NCBI RefSeq assembly: GCF_029227915.1
Contig: NC_079879.1
Location: 2,730,001 to 2,790,000, forward strand
DNA length: 60,000 nucleotides
Origin: Hydractinia symbiolongicarpus
Lineage: Eukaryota; Cnidaria; Hydrozoa; Anthoathecata; Hydractiniidae
Reading direction: 5' to 3'
The notes under the pieces are model-generated. The model did no database searches. It saw only the letters and a list, made by a program, of their open reading frames with translations, and was not told the origin of the DNA. Of this stretch, positions 46,701 to 59,639 are shown one piece after another. Each line of letters starts with the position of its first letter. Position 1 is the first letter of the stretch. The position numbers were made by a program, and so were the translations under genes.

Positions 46701-49700
46701 TAAGAGTTTTTTATATTGTTGTCATTTCAGGTCTATAAGACAATGAATACTCGCATTGCACTTACTGGTGTTATTGTATGGAACGTCGTTGACAAAATTC
46801 ATGTAACTGAGAAAGCAGGCGATACGTTAGGAGAGTTTCGTAAATATTCTGTTGATGTCATACACGGAAGTTTAAATTTAAATCCGGATAACATTCAATT
46901 ACTAAGGTATACTGTTAGTCTCTTTTTTACTTGTATTAACCAATGATTTTTAATATAAAAAAAAACGCAAATGCATAATACGTATAGATTAAAAACTGCA
47001 ATCTGCAAGAATCTTTGAAAATATCATGACAACGCCTATTTTAGGGAATATTTTCAAAGTTGACAAAAGCATTAGTCTGTAGCGGATATTTGCAGATGCA
47101 TAGATTAAGCATTTTTAAGACACATTCTCCTGGCATATCAAATAAATGGCAAATTGATTGATAAAAATGTTCATGTTCTATTTTCTTTTGTTTTTTAGTC
47201 ATGCCACGTCATGTCATGACAAGTTATTATGTTTTTTTTGCTCTGATACAACTTGTCTTTTTGTCATAATTATGTTTGTTCTTCTAGTGGCATTGATTTT
47301 GAAGGATCTTTAGTTGGATTGGCTGGTATAGGTGTGATATGCTCAGAAGGATCTTGTGCTGTCAATCAGGTGAGATGTTGTTTTCTTTATTGAAAATCTG
47401 CTTTTTCAGTGTAAACTTAAGATTTGTGCAACGCCTGAGCACCAAAAATATGTTATCTGCACTGTGTAAGTAACTTTCAATAACTCTTATCTGCAAATTT
47501 AAATGCTTTAATGTCTTGATTATAAAAGTTGCATTTATATCTCCATCAACGTGTTTAATTAGGATCACGCAAACTCTGCGGCAGTTTTAGCTAACACGGT
47601 CGCTCATGAGATGGGTCATAATTTGGGATTTTACCATAATGGTAAGTGCAGCAAATATTATCTATAAATTATATGATAGAAAGCGCTACGTTAAAATTTA
47701 TTAAGAGGAAGGCACTACAATGATATACGGGTTTGATTCGAACATTTAAAATTTAATTTGAAGTTTATAAGAGATAAAAAAAAAGTATGTGTATACTTTA
47801 TTCGGAGAAACTTTCGCGAGAGAAACTTTCGCGAATTTCGCATTTTTGGCCTTCTTCGCGAAACTTTGTCTCGCGAAACTTTCCAAAATGGCCATTCGCG
47901 AAAGTTTATTCAGTACAAACTTTCTAAATTGTCGATTCGTGAATATTTATCCACTAAAATTTAAAAGAAATTTGCTGGTTTTAAAAGTTATTTCTTGAAT
48001 CCCCCTTACTTGGCTCGCCCTCCCGAAAAAAATAAGAGACAACTGGTGTTGGGAACCAGATTGGAATAAACTTAAAAATAAACAAAAGCGATGATGTTTC
48101 AAATGTATATGTATGGCTTATAACCGAGTTACTGGTGAAAAGGTGATGACGACGATGCGTGGGAGCCGGAAGAAGACGAGCCTAGAAATGTGTTTGATCT
48201 GTTTTGTGATTTTGACAATAAAGCCAGTTAGTAAATAGAAGTTTTTAAATACCATTAGAAAGAAAATTACATACACTTTTCTATCATAAGAAATATAGGC
48301 CACTTTTATAAAAACATAAAAAATCACGAATCGCGAAAATTTATCAATTTCAGATTACGCAAAAGTTTATCTTGCGAAAATTTTTAAATTTGTAGATTCG
48401 CGAAAATTTATCAAAAAAAAATCGAGAGTTTTTGGACTCGCAAAAGTTTCTCTTGCGAAAGTTTCTCCGAATAAAGTAGTTTGTCTTCTTTTGTTAATGT
48501 CAGTGTTTTTCCATTACATTATATCCTCTACAAGTCATTTGTCGAGGATTTGTTGAAATTGGCCTGGACTATTTCCGGCAATTTTGAATACAGTGTTTTT
48601 GCATTATATTTAGGAGGTGATTGTAAATGTTCAAAGACTCCCTGTGTAATGGGTGCATATGCTCCGTAAGTTTTTTATCTTTGTTGATGAAATGAAATTA
48701 GGGTCTTTTTTACAAACTGTTGAAGATCTATTGATTTTAAATTGTCATAAGACCGCTATAATGTGTTATTTTGCTGTGAAAAGAAAATAACAGAACGCCA
48801 ATGCTTTTTATATGAAATGCAGTTATATTTTATTTGCAGGTCAACACAAGTAAAAGGCTTTTCATCCTGCGTTCATGAAACGTACGACAAAAAATTGGAT
48901 AAAGGCAGTATACCATGTGTATTTGATTATCCTGAAAAGGTGAGCTGCATTTCCAAATTGTTTAAATTGTTTTGAGTCAGACAAGGTAAAGATTGGGAAT
49001 TGGTTTTATGTTGATAATATTCCTGAGTAAATTTAGGTGGAGAAAAGAAGATTTATTTTGTGCGCTCTTGTATCTTATCATATTATTAATTAGTACATAG
49101 TGCGTTTTTTATTGTCTCTTGGACTAAAAACTTCGTTTCAGGAAAATAAATACATAAAATGAAAAGTACAAAAGTTAAGCAGGCAGCTCAACATTTGTAT
49201 TTAACTTAACATTTGACGGACAGACAGCTTGTCTGTTGGTCAAATGGATCCTTTCTGTATCAAAAAGGCAAAATGAACCTTTTTTAAAACCAAAATCGTG
49301 CACTCGTTTTCTTTTTCTTTTTTTTTTCACTCTTACCAGACTTTCTTTTATGTTTATATTATAATTTACTTAGTTGTATGGTGACCCAAAATGTGGAAAT
49401 GGTTTTCTCGAGGAAGGGGAAGCATGTGATTGTGGAACACCTGAGGTATGCTTTTTCTTAAACAAGATTTTTTATGAAATTCGAAATCAGGCTAGGATAT
49501 GCCTATGCAAAAACACAATTATGCTTAGAGTTTGCTTACTTTATATGAGTTATGTGGATATGACTGAAAAACTAAAGGTATAATTACACTCAGCCAGTTT
49601 ACTGATCTTAATTAAGATTTATCTGTGCCTGATTAAAAAACCCATAATGTGAACAACACATTGAGGAATTCATCAAGCCTGGACACTGTGCTTAGTAACG

Positions 49701-52700
49701 GCATTAAGATGATACAATGAATTTTATTTGACAGGAATGTAAGGCATCTGGAGCAGATGCATGCTGTTTACCAAAAACTTGTAAATTACAAAGTACAGCA
49801 CAATGTGCAACTGGACCCTGTTGTGAAAAATGCAAGGTAATTGTTTTTGTTGTTTCGTTGTTAATGTCACCAATTAAAGGCAAAGTACATATGTATTTTT
49901 CTGTGTGTGTTTTTTTGTTTGTTATAATGAGCTTCCTTCCTTCTGAAATTCTTTCGTCATTGTATATGTATTCTTTCTCTAGTTTAAAAGTAAAGGAACA
50001 CTTTGTCGGGATAAATTTAACAAAGAATGCGATTTACAAGAATATTGCACAGGGAAATCTAATGAGGTAATGTCGTGTACAAGGCCTGTTGTGTTTTATA
50101 AGAGACATCTAGTGAGAATAGCATATTGGTGATAATAATTTCGTTCTTAATGCTTTTCAGACTCATATTGCTTGCTTAGCCCCCGTGAGAGTATTTTAAA
50201 GCGGTTACATTTTGTGGAGAATCACTGGCTATTATACAAAAAGGATTTTGAAAGAGTTTTTTTAATTTCAAAAAAACTTTTTGTTTGCTCCTGTTCTGCA
50301 ACTGAAAGACTAACACATTATTTTGGTATAAGTGAAGAAAATATCGCAGCAATTTAAAAGTTCCCAAGAATGCTTTTATTCCTTAGAGTTTAAATTTAAT
50401 TATTTGAACATTAGCTTGTAGAGTGTTTACTTTTGATAAAGACTGGTACAGTGATTCACCTCAAGAGCATGTGTACACGATTTTGCTACTTTACCTTTAT
50501 TCATGCTTCAATCTGTATTTGTTTCATGTTTTGGTATTGTCACTTTAATACAAATCTTGCAATTATTTTTAGTGTCCAAAAAATTTTTATGTAAAAGATG
50601 GTGTTTCTTGCAGCGGCAATACGGTGAGTACGCGAAGTTAAATTTCCTTTGCTCGTACGATTGTCTATGTATCATTATTTTTTGTTAGGCGTATTGCTTC
50701 AAAGGTACATGTGAAAGTCTTGATACACAGTGTCAAACGTTGTGGGGACCAAGTAAGTTTTGTTAATAGTGAACCATTCCTGGTTGTCGTTTGTTTTTTG
50801 TTTTCATACTCTCTACACACCACACTGTTTTAACTCTGAAGCAACCCACCATTTCATTGCAAGTTTGTATTTTCAGATGCTGTGAAAGCTCACGATGTTT
50901 GTTTCAAACAAAATGCTAAATCTGCGAATGAGTGGGGAAATTGTGGAAAAAATAACCGTGGTGAATTTATACCATGTGCAGAAGCGTAAGAATTTTCCTT
51001 ATTAGGCTTTTTATTTTATGAGATGGGTAAAAAAAAAACTGGTGCAGAAGTGGTGCGTATTAACTTCCCATGGTAAGACTCAATACACTACGAAAAGATA
51101 TCTAAATATTTAGCAGCATGTCTTTAAATATAAGAGGTGGGTATATCAGGGTTCGAAGAGGAAGATTTCTCGTCACAAAAACAATTGCTCTTTAGCTCTT
51201 TCTGCTGTTTTTCGTTGTAGGGATATATTATGTGGTAAAATGCAATGTGCTGGAAAGTCGAAGGATCACCCATTACCTACGTTCCCAATTATCGGAAGTA
51301 GTCGCAAGCGAAATAAAATTGTTTTCACCTACGGTGGAGGGTCCATTGTGTGCATGTAAGTATTTTCAACTTGTGTACCTTGTCTGACTTCCTGTCTGCA
51401 ACCACCTTTTGCACTATATCTATTTGTATTCACAGACAGTTCAGGTTTTGTTTGTCAACTATTAATACTCGTATTCTGTCTCTACGCAATTTGTTAATCT
51501 GTGCTAACAAGCAAGATAAGATAAATAAGGATGGTTGTACCCGTGGATTTATCCACATGCTACCGACTAGTCTATATAATGATAGCTATATTTTGTCCCT
51601 TTCTATCCCTTGTATCTTTTTACGATTCTTTAAAAGGTGGAGATAATCAAATGGAAAACTGTACCATATTCATACGACATATTAAATAGTAACCCCGTAA
51701 TATTAACTACCGATTCTGTTTATGAAAACAACGTTCCGGCTGATTGAGAGATGTTTGACAGACGATAAGAAAGATAGTAAGAGAGCGCAATGATATAAGC
51801 ATGTGCGTCGTAGTTTACCTGTAATCCATGCTCAATTTGATGTCACACACAAAATTCTGCTGGAGCTTTTTTTCGCAAAAGAACCATGTGCAACCCCGCG
51901 CTAGGACTGGGTAACATAGGTTGAAACCTTTGTTTTCATTTCAGCTGAAGTTGTAGCAAAGTTATTTCTTTAAAAAAACATTACACCCTAAACGCTATGT
52001 ACCCGTACTACAAGGTGCCACCTGGTTACGTTGCACGGTTTACCTGGACTTAAGCATTCAACTACGATTGTAACACACTGTTTAATTCGTCTCAGTGAGC
52101 GCGCTACTTCTGACACACATCACCAGCTAGTCCAAATTATTAATAAAGACTAGTTTTTACAAGCTTTGTTTTCGTTAAGTGTTTGCATGCATGTGTAACT
52201 ACTAACTGCAATTTCTTTTTTAGAATGGGCGTGACATCATTAGGAGATGATTTGGATGATCCAACTATCACACCTGATGGAACAAAATGTGCAGACAATG
52301 CTGTACGTGCAATTTCATGTAGTCCACTATTTGCCATGTTAACATTATTGTCTGTGAGATTTTGTTAAACTCTACAGTTAAATGAAATTTAACATTTGTT
52401 TTTTTGTTTTGTTTTCAAATTAATGCAAATTAAAATTATATTAGATATGTTTTATTTTCATTTTTTTTTTTAGATTTGCATGGACCAGAAATGTGTAAAT
52501 ATATCGTCTCTCAAACATATTAAAAGCTGTAGTGTGGGTACTTGTCTAAATGGTGGAGTGAGTACTCGTTTATAATTGAAAAAACTTTTTCAAGGAAATT
52601 CACAAGCAGCTTTGCAATTTCTTAAAAGTAAAAATTTAAAGGTTTAAAGTTCTCCTATGGTACCCTATTTTTTTTAATAAATTTACTTGTTCAGCCTCAG

Positions 52701-54163
52701 ATTTTTCGGTTCGTAAACCTTGAAATTTCTAAAGTTTTTTACGCCGAATTTCGTAATTACTATGGGCTTCTTCTATATAAAATATCAGGTAAATTTTTTT
52801 GGGCTTATTTTTTAGGTTTGTAACAATAACGGTCACTGCCATTGTCCCCCTGGATATGCGTGCCCTACGTGTCAATTTGCTGGTCCTGGTGGAAGTTTAG
52901 ATTCTGGTCAAGGTTGTATATCAGGAGGCGGTAATAAGGGCGATAAGAAGGAAGGACTTGAGGATTGTGGTGGGTGAAAGAATTCGTCCTATTTAATCAC
53001 CTATTGAATTTTACTAATTTTAGCGGTATTAATTTTCGCGTTTTTTGCGGATTTTGACACAATCCACAAAATGAAATAGCCACAAAGTATTTTTCAAGAT
53101 TACTTGAAGAAAATTAATGCCAGCAAAAAATTACGAAATGTCAAAACTTTGTGAAATTTTAACCCCAGATCAAATAGGAAGTCAATTTAATTCACACGTC
53201 AAATTTATTTACGTTGTCAAGTGTTTGCTGTGCTGTGTTTCTTGAGAAAATTGAATTTACTTTCAAAAATTTTAATAACGTTATTTGTACAAATTACCAT
53301 AAAAAATAATACGCGAAAATTAGTACCATCGAGATACTTTTATTTGTTGGGATAATATTTAAAGTAAATTTACCCGCGAAATTTTACTTCATCCCTGCCG
53401 TGGACAAGTGTAAACAATTTATTTTCTCGCCACATTAAATACTTTTCTATGCTTGTAAATGTAAAAATTCGCACGATTTTTTTAGGCTGTCTCACACCGC
53501 TTGTAAAGGGAATGTTAATATTATTCTTGTTGGTCATTCCCCTGTGTGCATTAATTGGTTACCTGTGCTATCGCAACCGTGTTGTTATGCACAAACGATA
53601 TCAAGCCTACCGTACCAAATCTGATCGCGGTAGAAGGTAATTTGTTTTATTGGCTCCACATGTATATACTGGGTTGGATACTGTCGTCATCCATAACGTT
53701 GAAAAGAACAAATACCTTTATGTTGGTATTTATTTTATCTGCGCAGATTAAGTCTGAATCTTTAACATCTTTAATTCTTCTAAAATCCGGTTTTTGTATA
53801 TTTAGCGCATCATCAAAAGAGCTTAGACATGGTCGACCATCACGTGATGCTGGCATCGATAATACATATGAAGCGCCATACGTGACCTATTCTGACCCTA
53901 ATGCGCGTCCTCAAAAGACAGCGGCCAAGCCCTCGCTAAAACCACCGCAGTCTTCTCCGGCTCCACCTCCTCCCAGAACAACACCAGTAACCTCATCATC
54001 AAGTAAAACAGAGAACAAACTACAATTCCAGCCTATAGGAGGAAGAAGTCCAAAGGTTGCCAGGCTACCACCTATTGAAAATAACAACAAATTTAATTTC
54101 TCTGCTGATGTAACCAGTGGAAAGAAATGGCCTCCTCCACCAACCTATAAGCCATACAAGTAG
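43784..54163 (+). CDS. ADAM-family transmembrane metalloprotease-disintegrin, 27 exons
   Basis: Exons: 43784-43841, 44137-44243, 44670-44746, 45312-45378, 45516-45598, 45686-45755, 46006-46072, 46167-46258, 46416-46478, 46583-46651, 46731-46906, 47288-47369, 47563-47641, 48614-48665, 48840-48939, 49374-49445, 49735-49836, 49983-50066, 50573-50623, 50689-50752, 50877-50985, 51221-51355, 52224-52302, 52474-52557, 52816-52969, 53486-53636, 53806-54163. Together they give 2,685 bases, or 894 residues plus stop, with all phases agreeing. Domains: signal peptide (1-19); prodomain with cysteine-switch QGMCGH (Cys176); furin site RKRR (207-210); reprolysin domain with [11 protein letters not shown] (352-362) and Met-turn CVM (374-376); disintegrin (about 420-505, loop CDLQEYC); Cys-rich (to about 650); EGF-like (675-710); transmembrane segment (734-754); proline-rich tail with PAPPPPR and WPPPP, possible SH3 ligands. 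All zinc ligands and the catalytic Glu are present, so an active cell-surface sheddase is expected. The usual Asp after the third His is Asn. The vertebrate orthologue is unclear. Confidence 0.92.
44413..44565 (-). mobile_element. Miniature Helitron-like element in ADAM intron 2
   Basis: The minus strand begins TCTCTACAATAATAG and ends TTTTTCACGGGTTAACGACTAG, with A before and T after. The 3' hairpin is degenerate. It resembles the 122-bp element at 3173-3294, including a GTCTGTTTGTC-like stretch near the 5' end. Confidence 0.5.
47563..47641 (+). other. Catalytic exon of the downstream ADAM gene
   Basis: A 79-base exon with AG and GT borders. It encodes [14 protein letters not shown] followed by [12 protein letters not shown]; the zinc motif is at 47605-47637. 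The upstream paralog has no counterpart. The exon is in phase 0 at its start and phase 1 at its end, so skipping it shifts the frame. Confidence 0.95.
47796..48476. mobile_element. TA-flanked MITE in the intron after the catalytic exon
   Basis: A 681-bp element with inverted ends CTTTATTCGGAGAAACTTTC and GAAAGTTTCTCCGAATAAAG, flanked by TA on both sides (47794-47795, 48477-48478). The arms carry repeated CGCGAAA/TTTCGCG motifs. The TA duplication suggests the Tc1/mariner type. No transposase is present. Confidence 0.75.
51530..51570 (+). mobile_element. Helitron-type 3' end in an ADAM intron
   Basis: Hairpin CCCGTGGATTTATCCACATG followed by ACCGACTAG, then TCTATATAATGATAGC, which looks like the 5' start of a second element. 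No partner ends were located. Confidence 0.45.
53025..53327. repeat. Inverted repeat in the intron before the transmembrane exon
   Basis: The arms GGTATTAATTTTCGCG (53025-53040) and CGCGAAAATTAGTACC (53312-53327) differ by one base. This could be a MITE; no target duplication was identified. Confidence 0.4.
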
Positions 54164-55741
54164 AATCATGTTCCAGTGCTATTTTTTGTTATATCATCAG
54201 ATGATATGTTCGTTTCGTTTTAAATTATCCAACAGCTTCGTAGCAACTAGCAAAACTGGAACGTTAGTATTTACGACTAATATCTATTTGGAAGTTACCT
54301 TAGTGGTATCAAGTTTTGCCGATTTTGAAACGTTTGGCCATTTTCGAGAAAGATAACAATAGGAACCATTTGCAAAATATTACGGAAAAAATTACGTTGG
54401 AATTAACTATAATACGGGCTTGTAGATTTTCAATATTACTGTTTGCAACTATTTGATTCTTTTCGAAATTGCCTATTGATTCGCAAAAATTCATCTTCGC
54501 GATATCAATAAAAATATCTTTCGCAAAAATTAACTTCGTTAAGGTAAATAAAGTTAAATAGTTGAAGGTTACCGTCTTCTTATTGTTCGTAAGTACGAAT
54601 TTTTTTATTACTTTTGATTAGGTTAGCTGATTTTTTTAATTTGCACCTTACCAGTACGAACCGTTATTGGCCGCAGGCTGTGCCCTGTACAACCCCCGTG
54701 GGTGACATATGGCTTCTGTGGCCAGTAAAAAGTTATGAAAAACATCGTAAAATTTTCAAAAAAAAAGATGACAAGTATTAAGTCCCACAAAGCTTCGATT
54801 TATTGTTGAGGCTTACTATTTTTTACTTTTAAGTGTTTCGATCGTGTTTTATAGTGTTATGTGGTATGTTTTGTCTTTTCACTGTTTTGTATTACTCACC
54901 AGCCCCTCCCACACCCTCCATCAACCACGACCTTTTTTCTATGTTTCTACAGACACGTATGTATGATTGACAGCAAGAAAGATATAGTTAATATTTGTAA
55001 GAGATTTAATCCTCAAGAATACTGTCTTTGTAGTTCTCACTCTCGTTCCCAGAGAAAGAATTAAAAAAAACCAGACGATTCTGGGAACGAATTTGTCAGC
55101 ATAAGGACAGTCGTAGCATGTAGCATTGTTGTGTATACATTGTTAGTCGAATTTAAAATTAGTTGAACGCATGTACATAGCCAATCTTATGCACAGCATA
55201 TATATATTTTTCATGTTTATATTTCACACATTTACGCTCTTTACACATATTTTTTCTACCAACTTCGTTTCTTTTCTTCTCTTGTCACTTCGTTATAAAT
55301 ATGCGTCGACGTGACTAGGGAAAAGTGGAAAGTAAGTTTATTCTGTATATGCAAATACTATATTTGTAAAATATGTAAGTACTAATAAAATGTATGATCC
55401 TGTATACTACCTCTGTCCTGAGATCAGTGTGTTCATCACACGCTAAAAAGGTCTGGTACATAGGTAGCTTTTAATTTATGCTCTAATGACTTTAATACGA
55501 TAAATAATTTATAACTCGATGAATAACTTTACTAAATAAAAGTTAGTATTTTTTAAATCTTTCAGACTTATCCACACACACAGTAAGCTGTGTAAAAACT
55601 GCTCAACCTATTGTGCCGTCGCCGGGTTGCTGCATTTCTAGACTCGTATTTCTTAAAAAATTTTGCATTCGAGACATGAAAATTTTTTTGCGGTTTAGCG
55701 GAAAACTATTCGATTCTTAAGAAATACAGCGTATGGGATAT
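54164..55741 (+). other. 3' flank of the downstream ADAM gene
   Basis: Polyadenylation signals AATAAA occur at 54507-54512 and 54547-54552, about 350-390 bases after the stop, so the transcript probably ends near 54530-54580. Beyond this no gene was recognised. A short open frame at 54950-55064 after an AG acceptor-like site was not convincing as an exon. Confidence 0.45.
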
Positions 55742-55849
55742 GATTTACCAGTGAAAGCATTCTAGCCCAACAGTGCTACAGGATGTATAGGAGATGATTT
55801 ACCGGTGAAACCATACTAGCCCAACAGTGCTACGAGATGTGGTAAACGG
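55742..55849. repeat. 54-bp tandem duplication
   Basis: Two copies of a unit containing GATTTACCRGTGAAA and TAGCCCAACAGTGCTAC, 54 bases apart, just upstream of the Penelope-like element. Function unknown. Confidence 0.7.
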
Positions 55850-55916
55850 ATAAAAAAATGTATTCTCCACGTGGCCTCTTTTTTATTAACAAAGTTGAAT
55901 AAAAGGCCGTAAAGTT

Positions 55917-57329
55917 TGATGTCCTCTTTTTTAGTAAAAAAAGTCCAAGAATACATAAACCTGGAATTCCTATACGCCCAATCGTGTCGTGTACAGGATC
56001 GCTTTTGTATAATTTATCGAAATACCTAGCTTCCATTCTTAGCAATTACACAAAGAGTGGTCACTGTAAACACGCGAAAGAGTTTTTGGAATTTATCAGA
56101 AACATACGGATCGAGGACGACAAGTGTATAGACGTTACTTCACTGTACACAAATGTACCGATAAAGGACACGTTATATATCATCAGGGAATTACTGTTAA
56201 ATGATGATGAGCATGAGAACAAAACACGCATCCCTATTGACAAACTAATGTCCTTGGTCCAAGTTGTACTTACAAAAACATGGCATTTTTTTTACGGTAA
56301 CTTCTTTGAGCAAACTGACGGTGTGGCTATGGGTGGCTCAACATCCTCTGTGGTAGCTGAAATATATATGCAGGCTCTATGAGACTACAGCTACAGCTTT
56401 AACAACTGCAGATCACGTTCCAATATTTTGGAAAAGATTTGTGGATGAAGTCTTTTTAATAATAAAAAGAGCACACCTAAACGCATTTCATGAACATATC
56501 AATAATTTGCACTCGAATATTCAACTTACAATTGAACACGAGAAGAACGGTACGCTTTCTTTCTTAGACACTGTAGTGTCTCGCAACGGTGGTAACTTGT
56601 CAGTATCAGTATACCGCAAACCAACTCATACTGATCAATATTTCAACTACACATCTAATCACCAAATGTCCTGCAAAGAAAGTGTAGTGTCCTTATTACT
56701 GGACAGAGCAGTCAATGTAGTCAGTGGAGAGAATGACCGAAAGAAAGAATTATCTCATATAAACAACGCCTTACTTGCAAATGGGTACTCGAGACAGACC
56801 ATTAAAAAAGTTGAGAGGAAAATCATGAAACAGAACTGATAAGAACAGTGACGGAGAAGATGCAGAAAATGAACCAGTAGCCACAGTGTGTATGACATAT
56901 GTACCAGGGACAAGTAACATACTTCGTCGGGTATTAAAAGATCATAAAATAAAGCCAGTGTTTCAATCTAAAAACACGCTACGTAGATACTGCCGCATCC
57001 AAAAGACAAAAAATTTAATATTATCTACGAAATCCCGTGTAAGGATTGTGATGCTGTTTATGTCGGTAAAACAAAAACGAATGTTTAAACAACGTGTGCA
57101 AGAGCACAAAAGAGCCGTACGCAACGCAGATACAGACAAAAATGAGATTGCGGACCATAGCTGGAAGAATGGTCATGTTATAGACTGGGAAAATAAAAAG
57201 ATCATAGACCGAGAGTCTGGTTGGACAGCAAGAAAAGTAAAAGAAACTATAAATAGTATAGACAGAAATACTCATATCAATAGTATTTACTATCAACTTC
57301 CAGAAATATGGTTACCCGCACTTCTTTAG
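55917..57329 (+). pseudogene. Penelope-like retroelement (RT plus GIY-YIG), broken
   Basis: The first frame reads PRIHKPGIPIRPIVS, then DVTSLYTNVPI and FEQTDGVAMGGSTSSVVAEI, which are Penelope-type reverse transcriptase motifs. The next frame gives FWKRFVDEVFLI; the usual catalytic YVDD is FVDE here. Then come SFLDTVVSR and SVYRKPTHTDQYFNYTSNH. A later frame reads IYEIPCKDCDAVYVGKTK, the GIY-YIG endonuclease core, and continues in a shifted frame with RVQEHKRAVRN. Frame breaks lie near 56378, 56838, 57020 and 57085, so it is inactive. The 5' part of the RT is missing or decayed. Confidence 0.85.
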
Positions 57330-58700
57330 CGAACATTTAGGAAAAAGTAAAAAAAATGGTTCGGGACAAACGTAACAAAAAAGCGAACTTTTAGAAAAAG
57401 AAACGTAACATAAAGCGAACTTTTAGAAAAAAGAAAAGATTTTAATCAATATATTGCTTCCATCTGGGTCCGTGAAAAAGTTAATTACTTTAATTGCTGT
57501 GATCTGATTGGTTAATTTCGATCCTCTTATTATCTCTTCAAATAATAAGTAGGCAAAGATGATTACGATCATTGACCATCGATGACAGCTGTAGCTGTCG
57601 AAACCTAGCCTAGAATAAACTCGCTTGTTCATGACATAATAATATTTAAATTATTCAATGACGATGACTGAACAGATAAGTGGTAATATTTTTGAAACAA
57701 ATGTCCACTAATCTATTTATCTTTATTCGTTGTAAATCTATCTGAACAGCTGCAGTGACCACTTCAATCAGAATAATCTGGGGTGGATAAATTTGTGGCT
57801 TAATTTTGTGGTATCATTTGAAAAGTTGTGCTGCAGGCCAGCATTTTTGCGCCAGCGTATCTGCTAATAATAACTCCCTTGAAATATGGCATTTCCGGGT
57901 TAAAAATAACAGAGTTGATTTCACCACCTGAAGCCTTTACCTGTAAAAAGTCGAATATGTGTGATGGGTTTCGTCACATTAAATAAAGAAACGAAAGAAA
58001 AGTGAGAGAGGATGTTTAACACGTTTTTCCAGATGAATATAAGCAACCCTATTATCATTTAATGTACACTAAAAAATTGACTTTTGCAAAAAAAGTTACT
58101 AAGTAAGGGAAAAGTGTTCAAGCAAGTTGCTTATTTTTATTCTGAATTAAGGCCTGCACCCTAAAAAACTTGATTACTTGCGAAAAGAAAAATGTTTAAA
58201 ATTTTAATGCCACATTCAGTTTGGGCTTTCTCAGAGTTGAAGAGAACTGTTTCACTTTAAAAAAAATATCATTCCATCGTGTCTATTTGCTTCCACCCAA
58301 TTCTTCGTGTTGAATTAATCGGCGAGAGGTTACAAATAATAGTAAGATTAACCTTCTCCGAAATAAATTATTTTGAAGAAATGACTTGAACCAGACGAAG
58401 ACGTTTTTTATTGTTATTGATAAACTTCTGAAAAAGACAAAATCATTTAATTGTGGTTTAATGAACCATTGAACAATTCTATTTTATTGATCTTAAATGT
58501 TTTTAACGTTCTTTTTTGTATTGTGAGTAATTTAACCCCTTTTTTCTTGCTTTATCAAATTTGCAAGAAAAAAGACAAAAGGGTAAAAAAGATTGCTGAT
58601 CTTTATGATAAGATAAAAACACTTTAATCGTAGGATTCTGTACGCCCGTCCCAGTGTTTCATACTCTGCACTCCCAGTGCAGAATTTTCGAAGTTTCCTA
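57330..58700. other. Spacer after the Penelope-like element
   Basis: Begins with three AAGCGAACTTTTAGAAAAA-like units (57339-57440), probably the element's tail, and a GACAGCTGTAGCTGTC palindrome near 57583-57598. No gene was recognised further right. Confidence 0.4.
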
Positions 58701-59200
58701 GCCTCGTTTACATTTGCGACGCAAGCAACGCACGCGTGCGCAATGTTAATTTTAAAAATCTGACGCAAACGCAAGACATTCACACTAGACCATTATAACG
58801 TGGAAAACGTAAACCAAAATAATGCATTAAAAGACAATTATATTTGACTTATTCTATTATAATATGTTATAATTACTTAAGAGAAGAAAGAAAAGAAAAA
58901 CGGGAGAATATAAAAAGAAAATCTAACACGCTGTAGCGGCATTGATATTAAACAAAATCAATATAATAGCTGCTTTAAAAAAGTTATAGATCACTTTTTT
59001 ATTATCCTTTTTATCATTACAAAACGAATATTTCAAAAAAAAATTTACCAGCTTTTCTTTGAAGAATTCCGCTTTCATTTACTACATTCTCTGGTTCACA
59101 ATACAAACCTTATCAAAACCTTTTTGATATTGTTGCGTCGAACTTATGCTTGCGTCTTTCCATTCATTTCCCGCGTTTGCGTCACTAGTGTGAACCAGGC
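58701..59200. mobile_element. Possible MITE with imperfect inverted ends
   Basis: The left end GCCTCGTTTACATTTGCGAC and the inverted right end GCCTGGTTCACACTAGTGAC both continue into GACGCAA-rich sequence. The flanks CTA and TTA are only similar. No transposase. Superfamily not assigned. Confidence 0.45.
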
Positions 59201-59639
59201 TTAAATCAATTGTATTGTGACATACACAAAATTATTAGTGTTAAAAAGTCCGTCAAAATTGATTCAAACTACTTGAATTTTATGGATAATAAGTTCAAGC
59301 ACGATTCTTGCGAAACACTTTAATAAGATTTCCAATAAAATGTCATAAAACATAGTTAATGGAAATCAAATGCTGCTTTATAGACCCAAAAAAGGAAAAG
59401 GGAAATTGAAGGTGGAAAACGATACGACAATTATATTGCATTGAAGCATCGACTTAAGAAGAGAATCAAAGAAGTTAAAAGAAAAGTTCTGCATTAAGTA
59501 AAGCACTCTAGTACACAACCCAAAATTGTTTAAAATACTGTCAACAAGTTTATCAATAACAAAAACATGAGTAAGATACACTCACCCCATATAGTCATTT
59601 GTGCACACTGGCATTTTGCTTGACAGAAAAAAAGAACAA
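59201..59639. other. Spacer
   Basis: No gene or element was recognised. Confidence 0.4.

Noticed and set aside
54950-55064. Alternative last exon for the downstream ADAM gene
   Set aside because: Only an acceptor-like site and a short frame support it. The chained exon at 53806-54163 completes the protein, and poly(A) signals follow it.
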